Origin: Owenia fusiformis
Taxonomy: Eukaryota; Annelida; Polychaeta; Sabellida; Oweniidae
Reading direction: 5' to 3'
Assembly: GCA_903813345.2 (NCBI GenBank)
Contig: CAIIXF020000005.1
Span: forward strand, 5,921,375-5,985,374
DNA length: 64,000 nt
Shown: piece after piece, positions 9,146-20,536 of the stretch
Position numbering within the stretch: position 1 is the first letter of the stretch
Layout of the letters: the number at the start of each line of letters is the position of its first letter
Translations under genes and position numbers: made by a program
Notes under the pieces: generated by a model
Database searches by the model: none
The model's input: the letters and a program-made list of their open reading frames with translations, nothing else
What the model was told of the DNA's origin: nothing

Positions 9146-12075
9146 TGTGACGATCCTTCAGATTACTTTGAGCATGGTAATGGGATTGCCTTGAAGGATT
9201 GTCACTTCGTTTCACTTTTGCACTTACTTACCTTTTGTAGTTACTCTAATTTATGTTGTATTTAATATATGTAGAACTCTTTAAGATTTTACAAAAGGGT
9301 TGTTGATATAGACAGGCAGATGCCCTGGACTAAAATTGAGAGTGTCAATGTTATTCATTCAAGATCTATTGAATTGGGGTCCTCACTTGTTTTTATCATG
9401 TAACTATAAACTTTATATTTGTATATATTATGCCATAATTGTGTAGAGTAATGACAGCGTATAATTTTTGTTATAAAACTGATCAGTTTCATGTTTGCAA
9501 CTGTGCTGTAAACTTTCATTCAAGGGATAGCCAAACTTTACTGGGCTTGTTTACTTTTATCCAAAACGAGGCTAGGCTGTAAATCAGCTGTTTTAGCTCA
9601 GTGATTCTGTCTTGTCTGGGGACTCTCTCCATTGCATTGAAACGGGCCGGACGTGTATAACTTTTTGGAATTATAACATTCAAAAACGCAACTCAAAACT
9701 GGATATTTATATAAACACAGATATACCAACTTAGGTGAACAAGTTGGGGAAGGTAATTGAATTGATTTGATTATAATTTTGACAGGTTTTTGACTTTGAT
9801 AAACCGCTGTAGGATCTTTTATTTTTATCTCAGTTAGCGTGTAACATGTATAAACACTCATTTAAAACTGTTTAGGGGATTTATTGCTAAAGGACTACTG
9901 TTGATTGGGATTATATAAAGTTTCTAGCATCTTTTGGATCAGCTTGAACTTTGAACTGATTCAGTCTTATTCCATACTGGCAATAACCCCCGCTTAGACA
10001 GTAAAGCTCCTTCTCAGACAATTGTCTGTAATTGGGCTTTATCACCCACTCCCTAATTTAAATCCCAGGACTCGTTTCTGTGATTTTTCACCGCCAGTTT
10101 GGTTGGAGAAACTTCACTATTAAAGAACAGGGGTCACTGTGTGCCGACAAGCCTAAAAGGTCACGGCAAGCCATTTCAAGCTCATTTGGCTTCAACTGGC
10201 TTATTAGAGCTTCCCATATATTTACCACAACCCCCCCCCCCCCTAAAGGTCACGGCAAGCCATTTCAAGCCCATTTGGCTTCTTTGGGCTTCCCATTACT
10301 ATTTAACCTATTAACTACAACCCCTCCCTTATACATGTTATACCGAAAACACTGATTGTATTTATTTCTAGTCAGTTTTACACGTCTGGCCTTACTATAT
10401 ATTGTTGCTTATAATAGATTAATCATTCGCCATTCTAGATCCTTTAACTTGGAATGATTTCTCATATTAGATATCTGTTTTGATTTATAAACCTGAATTG
10501 AGAGAGAACGTTTAGAACAATTATAAATTCGAGATCCCCTGGGAATTGTTATGGAACATTTGACAAGGTGTACGTAAAGTTATGGTCTTTAGGAACCAAT
10601 GTAACTTATTCTATTAAACCAGAGTCATTGTTCCTGGGGTTCCATTGAATAATCTTTATGACCCCCCCCCCCTACATTCAATTTGAGACTGTATTAATTT
10701 TATTTGCCAAAGTAACTTTTATTGACCCATTAGAAAACACACTTTTGCATCTTTGTATGTGTATGTTCATGCCTGGGTATTCAAAAAGGGATCCCGAGCG
10801 TTCTTTCTGACCATGATCAAACAGCTGATCACTGATTCTGCACCCAGTACTTGCAGAGTTAAAGTCAGTATTGAAGCCAGTTCATAAGGCTTTAAGCCTA
10901 TTTGAGATGCTGTCTAGACACTATGACCACCCCCTGACTACATAGCTTGAGTTGGTATAGATTCCATTTGGGGTCTTTTAGCCTGACACTTGCTTGTATG
11001 GGGTTCTAGTCAATGTTTACCATCTACCCCTCCCCATTTAGTTTTCATATCTGGTCAATATCTATGTAACTATATTCTATATAGTTTTTCGATTATAGAC
11101 AGATTTTATGCACGAATACTTAATACCTTACCCTTTTGTTTGCTAATTGAGGACAAAACTACATTCCACTTTTCATGTGAGTAGTATAGGAAGGTGATTT
11201 CAACCCCACTAGAGATCATACATAACTGAACTGTTGAGTTACATTTTTGGAAAGAAACACATTTTGGGCTTTATTGCAAATTGATTTACTGAGCTTCCAC
11301 TGACTTTGCTGTTTTGTGCATTGTGTATGAGAGACCATTTGTGTACTTGATATACCATTTGACTGTACTGATTTTGTAACGTTTGCATAGATTAGTAATA
11401 GAAATAGAGTTGTTTTTATACATTATATGTTATTTGTGTGTTTAAATGGTGAATTAGTAATATTATTCCCTGATGAGTTTGACAGACTCCTGATTTGAAA
11501 AAGCCCTACTTTAAGCATTACAAAGTTTCCCACTTTAATTGTGAAAAGTGACAACTTGAAGCCCATTGTAGCCCTCAAGTGGCTGCAACTTGACTTCCAC
11601 CTGGTCATACTCACGCCCTAACTTCATACTTATTTGATGCAATTTAACACTGGGCATATTCAGAATCTTGAGTTTGTTGCCATTTGCTTTTATGAAATAT
11701 AAAATTTACATTGAACACTGAGATATCTAACTAAGCCTATACTTAGATATTGTTATCCCGTAACTGTTATCCCGAAATTGTCCCACTTCATCCCAATTAT
11801 TGTTTTATACCAGAATTTATCCCTAATTTATCCCGTAAATTTTCATCGCAAAATTTATCCCAATTTTATCCCCTATATATTTATCCCCACTTTATCCCAT
11901 TTTTTAGGTACTGTGAACACATATGTTGTTCAATTAAATAGGGGATACACTTTTTAACTTTTACTTGAATTTGTTCCGAAACTAAGTGAATGAAAACATC
12001 AAATCAAATTATTGACTCTTAGACTGTATTCTGTTTACGACCCTCAAACCACGCTACCACACGAGGGTCGCGACA
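9146..12075 (+). repeat. 5' LTR (2,930 bp)
   Basis: Near-identical direct repeat of 16079-19007. It includes a TATA-like TATATAAAG near 9914, a local duplication of about 50 bp (GGTCACGGCAAGCCATTTCA at about 10158 and 10248), C-runs, and a run of degenerate TTATCCC motifs at 11754-11900. Open frames inside it have no recognisable product and are repeated in the other LTR. Confidence 0.95.
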
Positions 12076-12217
12076 GAAATGTTGGCCTAGCGGTGTGATG
12101 TAATACTTTACGTATTGACCCAAGCCTAGTCCTATGCCATTGCTCATTATTTGTTATTTTGCATACATTGCAATCTTGCCATATATATTCCAATTGAAGT
12201 GATCAAAATAATTTGCA
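12076..12217 (+). other. LTR-element leader
   Basis: The untranslated stretch between the 5' LTR and the Gag ATG. A tRNA primer-binding site is expected within the first few bases. TTGGCCTAGCGG at about 12084 starts with TGG but lies several bases in, and I cannot assign its tRNA. Confidence 0.4.
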
Positions 12218-14293
12218 ATGTCAGAAAAATCCAAAATGAAAACTTTGCCATGTCAAAAGTCTCTATCAGGAGCTTTTGGGTCTATAACACCTGGGTATTT
12301 GGATGATTCAGAAGTGGTTTTGGGCCATCAACATCTTAATAAAGATTTGAAACTGGCTCAAGATGATACTTTGCCAATAGGATCTCCTGCAGCAAGCAAG
12401 ATCCTGGTAAAAAGAAAATCTCCATTTAGACCCTTACTCCCTCCAATTAAAATAACTGACATTCCAAGATTTAGACCAAAGACCCCAGATTTCTCTCATT
12501 CCCGTAATTTGACACTGAAGTCTCCAATTAATGTCAAACAAGAGAGAAAGCATGACTATACAAAGCCAAACTATGATTTGTTAGGTCATTCTAGCAAAGT
12601 GGGAGTAGTAAAGGATGTGCAAGTCAACTACCAGGTCCCACCCCTTGCTCCGATGCCACTGACACCTCATGAAGGTGACATGCTTCAGGGAGCATATGGG
12701 GGTGAACTGTCAGTACAGACTTTGCAAAGCCCTTTAATGATCCCATCTGATAGAATACCACCCTCAATGTATTATGACCCTAAATACATGAAATGTTTGC
12801 CTAAAGAGACTCCATCAGCTGATCAGCCATATGATCTTAAGATGGCTTTCCAGGCTTCAAATGCTCCTTTAGTTGCAAAAGAGATTACTCAATTAAGAGA
12901 GCCTAATGAGTTGAAACATGCTGAATTTCTAACTGACCAGACTGTTCCAAACTCGGGTATTAAGTCTAAAAGTTATGAATGTATGCACCAACCCGAAAGT
13001 ACTCTTAGTAGACAAGCTTTAAAGAGGCCTAATGCTAGAGTCTTATGTGAATCTAGTGAATCCCCTCCTTGCAAAATCCTAGTTGTTGATAAATCTGATA
13101 TGTTCAGTTTATCAGACAAATCATCTCAAAGCACTGAGTTTTCTGCCAATTGCAGACAGCCATATTGTCTACCCCAAAGTGTGGATCAGACCTATGATTC
13201 ACATTTGGAGACACGTTCATGGCTTGATGCTCAAATACCTGGCTATTACAGAAGTGCCTTGCCCTCCCATGATATTTCAGCCCAGATTGATAGTAATGGG
13301 TACACACCTTGTCAACAATTCTCCTTCAAACAGAGGGTAAATGAAGATTATGCTAGATCCTTTCAAGCAGAATCACTATTGCCCTCTCAAGAATATGAAA
13401 CACCTGTTGACTTTTCTGACCCAGATTATGTAGAAAATAGTATGAAAAGTCCATTTTACCATACAAAATCGAGACAAAGACCAGCTTACTACATGAACAA
13501 TTTTGAGGAATATGAATCCACTACAGAAAATTGTTTTCCTCCCCTTGGATCTACGGATATGAGTAGATCACAAGTGAATCCAAGTTCCCTTGGTCTCTAC
13601 AGACAGATTAATGAACCCAATAATCTGTTTATATCCAGTCCTAATACATCTGATCAGGAACCCCCTGAACAAAGTAACCATGCCCGTGCCGAGCTTAAAC
13701 ATAAGTTCAGGGGCAATGATGAGCCTCTTGAAAAGTTGGCTCATGATATTAGAAAATTGTCAAGACAAGCTTTTGGGAAGTCAGGCATGTCAAGAAAGAC
13801 AATTGACGACCTAGCTAAACAGGCTTTCATTGATGCTTTGAATAATGAAGAACTGGAATCCAAGCTTTCTTTTTCTGACCCCAAAAGTCTCAATGAAGCT
13901 CTTACCATGGCTTTACAATATGAGGCTTTCTTCAAGGGAAGAAAGAAGAGACTTGAAAGTTTCCAAGACCCTGCTATATGTGCTACTCCAACTCCTGTTC
14001 AGGTTAACTCATCTACCTCATTATCACTTTCTGAGAGTGATGTGATTGAAATAGTGGAGCAAAAGATAGAGGCTTTAGCCAGAAATCTGACTCAAACTAT
14101 TACAAAGGAGAATCCTGTTTCCAAACTGAAAAGAAAATACTGTAAAATATGTGACTCGGGAAGTCACTCAGTATTTGATTGTAGACAAAGACATCCCAAC
14201 TCAAAAGTTCCTGGAGCCACAGTATGCTTCAAATGTGGCCAGGACACTCACTGTGTAAATGCCTGCCCCTCTCTTAAGGGTAGGTTGAGTTAG
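12218..14293 (+). CDS. LTR-retrotransposon Gag polyprotein (691 aa)
   Basis: An intact 691-codon frame. Residues 1 to about 480 are S/P/Q-rich and unstructured-looking. A helical capsid C-terminal-like region at about 485-590 (LEKLAHDIRKLSRQAFGK, DDLAKQAFIDALNNEELESK, SLNEALTMALQYEAFFKGRK) follows the Ty3-like Gag pattern. The C-terminus has two CCHC knuckles, CKICDSGSHSVFDC and CFKCGQDTHCVNAC, both with CX2CX4HX4C spacing. It would form the particle and package RNA. The stop is followed by about 1.8 kb with no pol frame, so enzymes would have to come from a related element. The N-terminal extension is long for a Ty3-like Gag. Confidence 0.85.
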   Translation: MSEKSKMKTLPCQKSLSGAFGSITPGYLDDSEVVLGHQHLNKDLKLAQDDTLPIGSPAASKILVKRKSPFRPLLPPIKITDIPRFRPKTPDFSHSRNLTLKSPINVKQERKHDYTKPNYDLLGHSSKVGVVKDVQVNYQVPPLAPMPLTPHEGDMLQGAYGGELSVQTLQSPLMIPSDRIPPSMYYDPKYMKCLPKETPSADQPYDLKMAFQASNAPLVAKEITQLREPNELKHAEFLTDQTVPNSGIKSKSYECMHQPESTLSRQALKRPNARVLCESSESPPCKILVVDKSDMFSLSDKSSQSTEFSANCRQPYCLPQSVDQTYDSHLETRSWLDAQIPGYYRSALPSHDISAQIDSNGYTPCQQFSFKQRVNEDYARSFQAESLLPSQEYETPVDFSDPDYVENSMKSPFYHTKSRQRPAYYMNNFEEYESTTENCFPPLGSTDMSRSQVNPSSLGLYRQINEPNNLFISSPNTSDQEPPEQSNHARAELKHKFRGNDEPLEKLAHDIRKLSRQAFGKSGMSRKTIDDLAKQAFIDALNNEELESKLSFSDPKSLNEALTMALQYEAFFKGRKKRLESFQDPAICATPTPVQVNSSTSLSLSESDVIEIVEQKIEALARNLTQTITKENPVSKLKRKYCKICDSGSHSVFDCRQRHPNSKVPGATVCFKCGQDTHCVNACPSLKGRLS

Positions 14294-16064
14294 CTTTCAA
14301 GCTAACTTATGTGAATGTATCTGTATTGTAAGTCCAAGCCACCATAGATACATTATATCACTCCAAAGAGTGGCTGGTGAAGCCACTTGTGTTTATAACC
14401 TGATGACTTTATCTTTATACTTATTTACCATGATCTACTTTAATGTTCATGTAAGCCAGTTTTCTCAGTGAGAAAATGTATGCTTGCTTATGTGAATGTA
14501 AGAAAGAAAACTAAGTTTTCTTTCCTGAAGTATTTCTGTTCCATTCCTGATATTTCCCAACTTATGTCTACCATATGAGCTGCTGGAGCTTTGATTCTTG
14601 TTAAGCTTTAAACACTTTGCTCAGTGGTAGTGATGACATGACCTCAGACAGGGAACTATTTAATTGTTGATATGTTATGGATTACCAGTGACCTCCTTTA
14701 CTCAAGCAATGGGGTTCATTGTGAACATTGGCCTGATCAACCAATGTTTACAGACATGAAGCCTGTTTACGCTTTGGGAAACAAGTCTATTGAAATCCAA
14801 AGGACATTGCAATATTATAGTTTTGTCCCTGCTTCTGTTTAAATGAGGTGGACGAACTTGTGACCCTCTGGGGGTGAGTGCCACAATGGACAAGAGCTCT
14901 GTCCATTTGCTTCATCGAAGTGTTTTCCTACTACTGACTTTGTAGGTTCCCCTCATATCCCAGTTCCACTTTCAAGCAACTGTCCCAGCTTGTGACCCCA
15001 TCCACTGCAATGGATGTTCCCATCAAGTATGAATCCTACCTCGCCTCCCTCCCTACTGCCTTTGTACTAAAAGGACTTGATGACTGAATTTGAATCATTC
15101 TCAGTACAAATGTTATGAGATATTATCTGAATCCTTCCAATTGGAAACTGTTTGTGAAAGGATATATCTTCAAGATATGTTTGATTGATTCAATCTCATT
15201 TGACAACCCTTTATTTTTGGCCAATTCACATCATATCATGTGATATTCAAAATTTACCTGTAATTAACCAGTCTTATTTCCAGGACTGTAACACTTCTTA
15301 TTCCAGTCCAGCATGAACCATATGATGACCTTCAACAAAATAAACATTGTACACTCTGCTGACTGAAAGTAATGTGAACAGATGAACACTATCATGATTG
15401 ACTTTCGATTAAAGTGTCTCCAACTAATTTGATGTATTCCATGAAGCGACAATGGAAGCCACTTAAAATATTGACAATGCAAATTAAGGCTTATGAACAG
15501 AGACGAGTACTCTATACTTATGTTAATTATTGTGCAGTTTTGTGAAGCCTCTGCACATTGAGGAAGAACGTGAAAAATGGCTGTCGATCTCAACTTTACA
15601 TTGTTCAAGAGACTATGCACAGCCAAATTCTCTGCATATTCCCTGTTACAGTTGAGAACAAGTGACAATGACTATATCATCCCTATATGCGATGGTATGA
15701 ACTTTTGATGAACTTAGTGCAAATAATGGATATTACTTCAACCCTTTCCATGAACCGTGATCTGCAAGAAGAGGACGAAGAAGATAACTAATACTACAAG
15801 GAACATTTGTTATCATTAAACTTAATTTTGTATAATACTGTTATATGATAGCCTTTCTATGTTGTTCACTATTGGTGAGAAATTAAAAACATTTGTTTGA
15901 TTTAGACTTATGGTTTTTATGTAAGTAGTGAACGGATTATATATTATTGTGTATATATATGTCTATCAACTACTTTACTCAGAACACTGTTGCTAGTAAA
16001 TTATTTTAGGTGATGTGTTGATATATGACTTTGTATTTTCAGAGTTCGAGGACGAACTGTTTTT
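14294..16064 (+). other. Internal region of the LTR element with no recognisable pol
   Basis: About 1.77 kb between Gag and the polypurine tract. I find no RT YxDD, protease DSG/DTG or integrase HHCC/DDE block in any frame. A minus-strand frame at 15264-15668 (134 codons) has no recognisable domain. It may be UTR or heavily eroded coding sequence. Confidence 0.5.
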
Positions 16065-16078
16065 AAAAGGGGGAGCAG
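16065..16078 (+). promoter_or_regulatory. Polypurine tract of the LTR element
   Basis: AAAAGGGGGAGCAG lies immediately upstream of the 3' LTR start TGTGACG. This is the position and composition of the plus-strand primer. Confidence 0.8.
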
Positions 16079-19007
16079 TGTGACGATCCTTCAGATTACT
16101 TTGAGCATGGTAATGGGATTGCCTTGAAGGATTGTCACTTCGTTTCACTTTTGCACTTACTTACCTTTTGTAGTTACTCTAATTTATGTTGTATTTAATA
16201 TATGTAGAACTCTTTAAGATTTTACAAAAGGGTTGTTGATATAGACAGGCAGATGCCCTGGACTAAAATTGAGAGTGTCAATGTTATTCATTCAAGATCT
16301 ATTGAATTGGGGTCCTCACTTGTTTTTATCATGTAACTATAAACTTTATATTTGTATATATTATGCCATAATTGTGTAGAGTAATGACAGCGTATAATTT
16401 TTGTTATAAAACTGATCAGTTTCATGTTTGCAACTGTGCTGTAAACTTTCATTCAAGGGATAGCCAAACTTTACTGGGCTTGTTTACTTTTATCCAAAAC
16501 GAGGCTAGGCTGTAAATCAGCTGTTTTAGCTCAGTGATTCTGTCTTGTCTGGGGACTCTCTCCATTGCATTGAAACGGGCCGGACGTGTATAACTTTTTG
16601 GAATTATAACATTCAAAAACGCAACTCAAAACTGGATATTTATATAAACACAGATATACCAACTTAGGTGAACAAGTTGGGGAAGGTAATTGAATTGATT
16701 TGATTATAATTTTGACAGGTTTTTGACTTTGATAAACCACTGTAGGATCTTTTATTTTTATCTCAGTTAGCGTGTAACATGTATAAACACTCATTTAAAA
16801 CTGTTTAGGGGATTTATTGCTAAAGGACTACTGTTGATTGGGATTATATAAAGTTTCTAGCATCTTTTGGATCAGCTTGAACTTTGAACTGATTCAGTCT
16901 TATTCCATACTGGCAATAACCCCCGCTTAGACAGTAAAGCTCCTTCTCAGACAATTGTCTGTAATTGGGCTTTATCACCCACTCCCTAATTTAAATCCCA
17001 GGACTCGTTTCTGTGATTTTTCACCGCCAGTTTGGTTGGAGAAACTTCACTATTAAAGAACAGGGGTCACTGTGTGCCGACAAGCCTAAAAGGTCACGGC
17101 AAGCCATTTCAAGCTCATTTGGCTTCAACTGGCTTATTAGAGCTTCCCATATATTTACCACAACCCCCCCCCCCCCTAAAGGTCACGGCAAGCCATTTCA
17201 AGCCCATTTGGCTTCTTTGGGCTTCCCATTACTATTTAACCTATTAACTACAACCCCTCCCTTATACATGTTATACCGAAAACACTGATTGTATTTATTT
17301 CTAGTCAGTTTTACACGTCTGGCCTTACTATATATTGTTGCTTATAATAGATTAATCATTCGCCATTCTAGATCCTTTAACTTGGAATGATTTCTCATAT
17401 TAGATATCTGTTTTGATTTATAAACCTGAATTGAGAGAGAACGTTTAGAACAATTATAAATTCGAGATCCCCTGGGAATTGTTATGGAACATTTGACAAG
17501 GTGTACGTAAAGTTATGGTCTTTAGGAACCAATGTAACTTATTCTATTAAACCAGAGTCATTGTTCCTGGGGTTCCATTGAATAATCTTTATGACCCCCC
17601 CCCCTACATTCAATTTGAGACTGTATTAATTTTATTTGCCAAAGTAACTTTTATTGACCCATTAGAAAACACACTTTTGCATCTTTGTATGTGTATGTTC
17701 ATGCCTGGGTATTCAAAAAGGGATCCCGAGCGTTCTTTCTGACCATGATCAAACAGCTGATCACTGATTCTGCACCCAGTACTTGCAGAGTTAAAGTCAG
17801 TATTGAAGCCAGTTCATAAGGCTTTAAGCCTATTTGAGATGCTGTCTAGACACTATGACCACCCCCTGACTACATAGCTTGAGTTGGTATAGATTCCATT
17901 TGGGGTCTTTTAGCCTGACACTTGCTTGTATGGGGTTCTAGTCAATGTTTACCATCTACCCCTCCCCATTTAGTTTTCATATCTGGTCAATATCTATGTA
18001 ACTATATTCTATATAGTTTTTCGATTATAGACAGATTTTATGCACGAATACTTAATACCTTACCCTTTTGTTTGCTAATTGAGGACAAAACTACATTCCA
18101 CTTTTCATGTGAGTAGTATAGGAAGGTGATTTCAACCCCACTAGAGATCATACATAACTGAACTGTTGAGTTACATTTTTGGAAAGAAACACATTTTGGG
18201 CTTTATTGCAAATTGATTTACTGAGCTTCCACTGACTTTGCTGTTTTGTGCATTGTGTATGAGAGACCATTTGTGTACTTGATATACCATTTGACTGTAC
18301 TGATTTTGTAACGTTTGCATAGATTAGTAATAGAAATAGAGTTGTTTTTATACATTATATGTTATTTGTGTGTTTAAATGGTGAATTAGTAATATTATTC
18401 CCTGATGAGTTTGACAGACTCCTGATTTGAAAAAGCCCTACTTTAAGCATTACAAAGTTTCCCACTTTAATTGTGAAAAGTGACAACTTGAAGCCCATTG
18501 TAGCCCTCAAGTGGCTGCAACTTGACTTCCACCTGGTCATACTCACGCCCTAACTTCATACTTATTTGATGCAATTTAACACTGGGCATATTCAGAATCT
18601 TGAGTTTGTTGCCGTTTGCTTTTATGAAATATAAAATTTACATTGAACACTGAGATATCTAACTAAGCCTATACTTAGATATTGTTATCCCGTAACTGTT
18701 ATCCCGAAATTGTCCCACTTCATCCCAATTATTGTTTTATACCAGAATTTATCCCTAATTTATCCCGTAAATTTTCATCGCAAAATTTATCCCAATTTTA
18801 TCCCCTATATATTTATCCCCACTTTATCCCATTTTTTAGGTACTGTGAACACATATGTTGTTCAATTAAATAGGGGATACACTTTTTAACTTTTACTTGA
18901 ATTTGTTCCGAAACTAAGTGAATGAAAACATCAAATCAAATTATTGACTCTTAGACTGTATTCTGTTTACGACCCTCAAACCACGCTACCACACGAGGGT
19001 CGCGACA
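16079..19007 (+). repeat. 3' LTR (2,929 bp)
   Basis: Matches the 5' LTR except for the differences listed for the whole element. It is followed by the target duplication GAGC (19008-19011) and then by the end of the LINE ORF. Confidence 0.95.
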
Positions 19008-19126
19008 GAGCTATATATAAGAAAAGTCATGTGAAATTATTGTGTACTATATGTATGTAAAAATATTGTATAACTGTACTTGATAAACTGAAAAAAAATA
19101 AATAAAAAATAAAAAATTATAAACTC
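19008..19126 (+). pseudogene. LINE ORF2 end, 3' UTR and A-rich tail
   Basis: After the GAGC duplication the LINE frame resumes in register (LYIRKVM, stop near 19033). A short 3' UTR, an A-rich tail with AATAAA motifs (19091-19114) and the 12-bp target duplication (19115-19126) follow. Confidence 0.75.
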
Positions 19127-19810
19127 CTCATAATCATATGAACCAGTGATCTCCCCAGAATTATAAAGCAATCTGGGGCTGCACTCTGTTGAAATGTGAA
19201 AATTACACGTCACCCTGTTACACAGGATGTAACCACCAGATTGGCTCTGGGATCAAGCTATTTACTAAATGAAAATTTCATAATTTTTTTTTAAAATCAG
19301 ATATGTTATATAAAAAAATCCATGCTATAAGGTTTCCATGTTTCATGTATGATGAGTTGAGTTTAGTCTCTGCCCTTATTGAACATTTTTTTCATTTTAT
19401 ACTCCTATACTGTTCCTATACATACCTCATTGCAAGATATTTCAAAGTCCTCATATTGACCTACACATGTTTTCAGTTGGAAAATCTGAAATTGTGTTTC
19501 ATAACATAATCAACAACTGTTGCATTGGAAAATCTTATAAATATGCTAACATTAGCTTATCGATATTCTATCTTTTTATTCAACACATATATGTGATGTA
19601 TTTGTCCTTTGATTGATGAATTTCCAAGGCGCTATAAATAAAAAAAATGAGTGAATAATTTCAAACTTTTGTTCAACCTCCACATCATAAAATGTGTTTT
19701 TAAAAATAAACATGGGTCATGGTAATCTGCAAGAAATTCAAACTGAGATAAGCCTTTGAATACTGATATGAACATCAATTCAGCATTCACCTGTGACTGA
19801 TATTCTCAAT
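19127..19810. other. Gene-free stretch
   Basis: No gene seen. CAGTGATCTCCCCAG at 19143 is the end motif of a MITE family also at 20333 and 30464, so a degraded copy probably starts here. Confidence 0.45.
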
Positions 19811-19977
19811 TACAGTAAAATCTGTCTTAGTGAAAACCTTTTTCTTGTGAACACCTGTGTTCAGTGAACACCACTTCAAGACACATTTTACAGTATACCC
19901 TCTCTGTAGTAAACACCTACCTACAGTGAACACTTTTTGTGGCTCCATAGGTGTTCAATATTTATAGACTTCACTGT
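19811..19977. mobile_element. TACAGTAAAA mariner-type MITE
   Basis: Ends TACAGTAAAATCTG and CTTCACTGTA, with an interior built of degenerate GTGAACACC motifs. It is a relative of the copies at 2095, 39805 and 56523. Confidence 0.6.
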
Positions 19978-20332
19978 ACTTAACACTAACTATAACTGCC
20001 ACCTTTTATCACAGCACATAATCATTTCTAGAATCCATATGCATCCATGCATGAAAACCCCAATTATTCCGTCTGTAGAAATTAATGAACTCGTAAGAAA
20101 ATTAATCGAGAAGAAGATTAAACTGCAGACTATTTCTGACATTTGATGTATTGATTCCAAGTTTTAAATTAATTGACTCTTGCCCAGAGAGAGTAAGATA
20201 TAAGAGAGAGGGTCAGCCAGCTAGAATAAGACCCTTTATAAGAGCTCAAATTTATCTAGGCACTCTTTCCATCAGATATGTCTTTTTGGTCTTGCCTTTA
20301 TCCAATAAGAATATGTAATGCCTCAGTAATGT

Positions 20333-20536
20333 CAGTGTTCTTCCGAGGATTTTTCTCAAATGGGCGCAAAAGTCTTGATTTCTAAATTGAGACCAAATTT
20401 GGTCAAAATACGCCTATTTTTCATGATTTTTTCTCATTTTCAAGTGGGTGCAAATAGATTCTCAAGTGGGTGCAAAACTGTTTTAAAATCACAAGTAGGT
20501 GCAACACCCACTTGCTTTAATGCTTGGGAGATCACT
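20333..20536. mobile_element. CAGTGWTCTYCC MITE, copy 1
   Basis: Starts CAGTGTTCTTCC and ends GGGAGATCACTG. The interior contains repeated AAGTGGGTGCAAA motifs. The inverted sequence recurs at 30464-30651. The ends look hAT-like (CAGTG), but no clear TSD is visible on this copy. Confidence 0.65.

Larger units (their letters stand above)
9146..19007 (+). mobile_element. Gag-only LTR retrotransposon with 2.93-kb LTRs
   Basis: A 9,862-bp element: LTR (9146-12075), internal region (12076-16078), LTR (16079-19007). LTRs begin TGTGACG and end CGCGACA; the insertion is flanked by a 4-bp duplication GAGC (9142-9145 and 19008-19011). A purine-rich tract lies directly before the 3' LTR. The 4.0-kb internal region holds one intact Gag ORF and no recognisable protease, RT, RNase H or integrase, so the element is non-autonomous. 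By eye the LTRs differ at three positions: G/A at 9806/16739, a C-run of 11 versus 10 near 10662/17595, and A/G at 11682/18614. That points to a very recent insertion. Ty3/gypsy affiliation is inferred from the double CCHC knuckle and TSD. Confidence 0.92.
3017..19114 (+). mobile_element. 5'-truncated LINE copy split by DIRS and LTR insertions
   Basis: The LINE occupies 3017-3588, 8290-9145 and 19008-19114, about 1.5 kb once the nested elements are removed. Its right end is the A-rich tail around 19091-19114 followed by the duplication AATTATAAACTC (19115-19126), matching 3005-3016. Severe 5' truncation, a 3' A-rich tail and a 12-bp TSD are the hallmarks of target-primed reverse transcription. 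The C-terminal CxxC..H..C block is widespread in L1/Tx1, CR1 and related clades. I do not assign a clade. Confidence 0.8.

Noticed and set aside
9598-9861. Minus-strand frame of 87 codons, repeated at 16531-16794
   Set aside because: It lies wholly inside the LTRs and is duplicated only because the LTRs are; no recognisable domain.
10080-10355. Plus-strand frames of 91 and 71 codons, repeated at 17013-17288
   Set aside because: They read through a C-run (poly-Pro) and a local duplication in the LTR; no protein character.
14940-15085. Faint resemblance of one plus-strand frame (FKQLSQLVTPSTAMDVPIK) to retroelement pol-associated segments
   Set aside because: Too short and followed by stops; not enough to claim a pol remnant without a profile search.
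15264-15668. 134-codon minus-strand frame in the LTR element
   Set aside because: Antisense to the element, no domain, and the plus strand also lacks a pol; probably chance in non-coding DNA.
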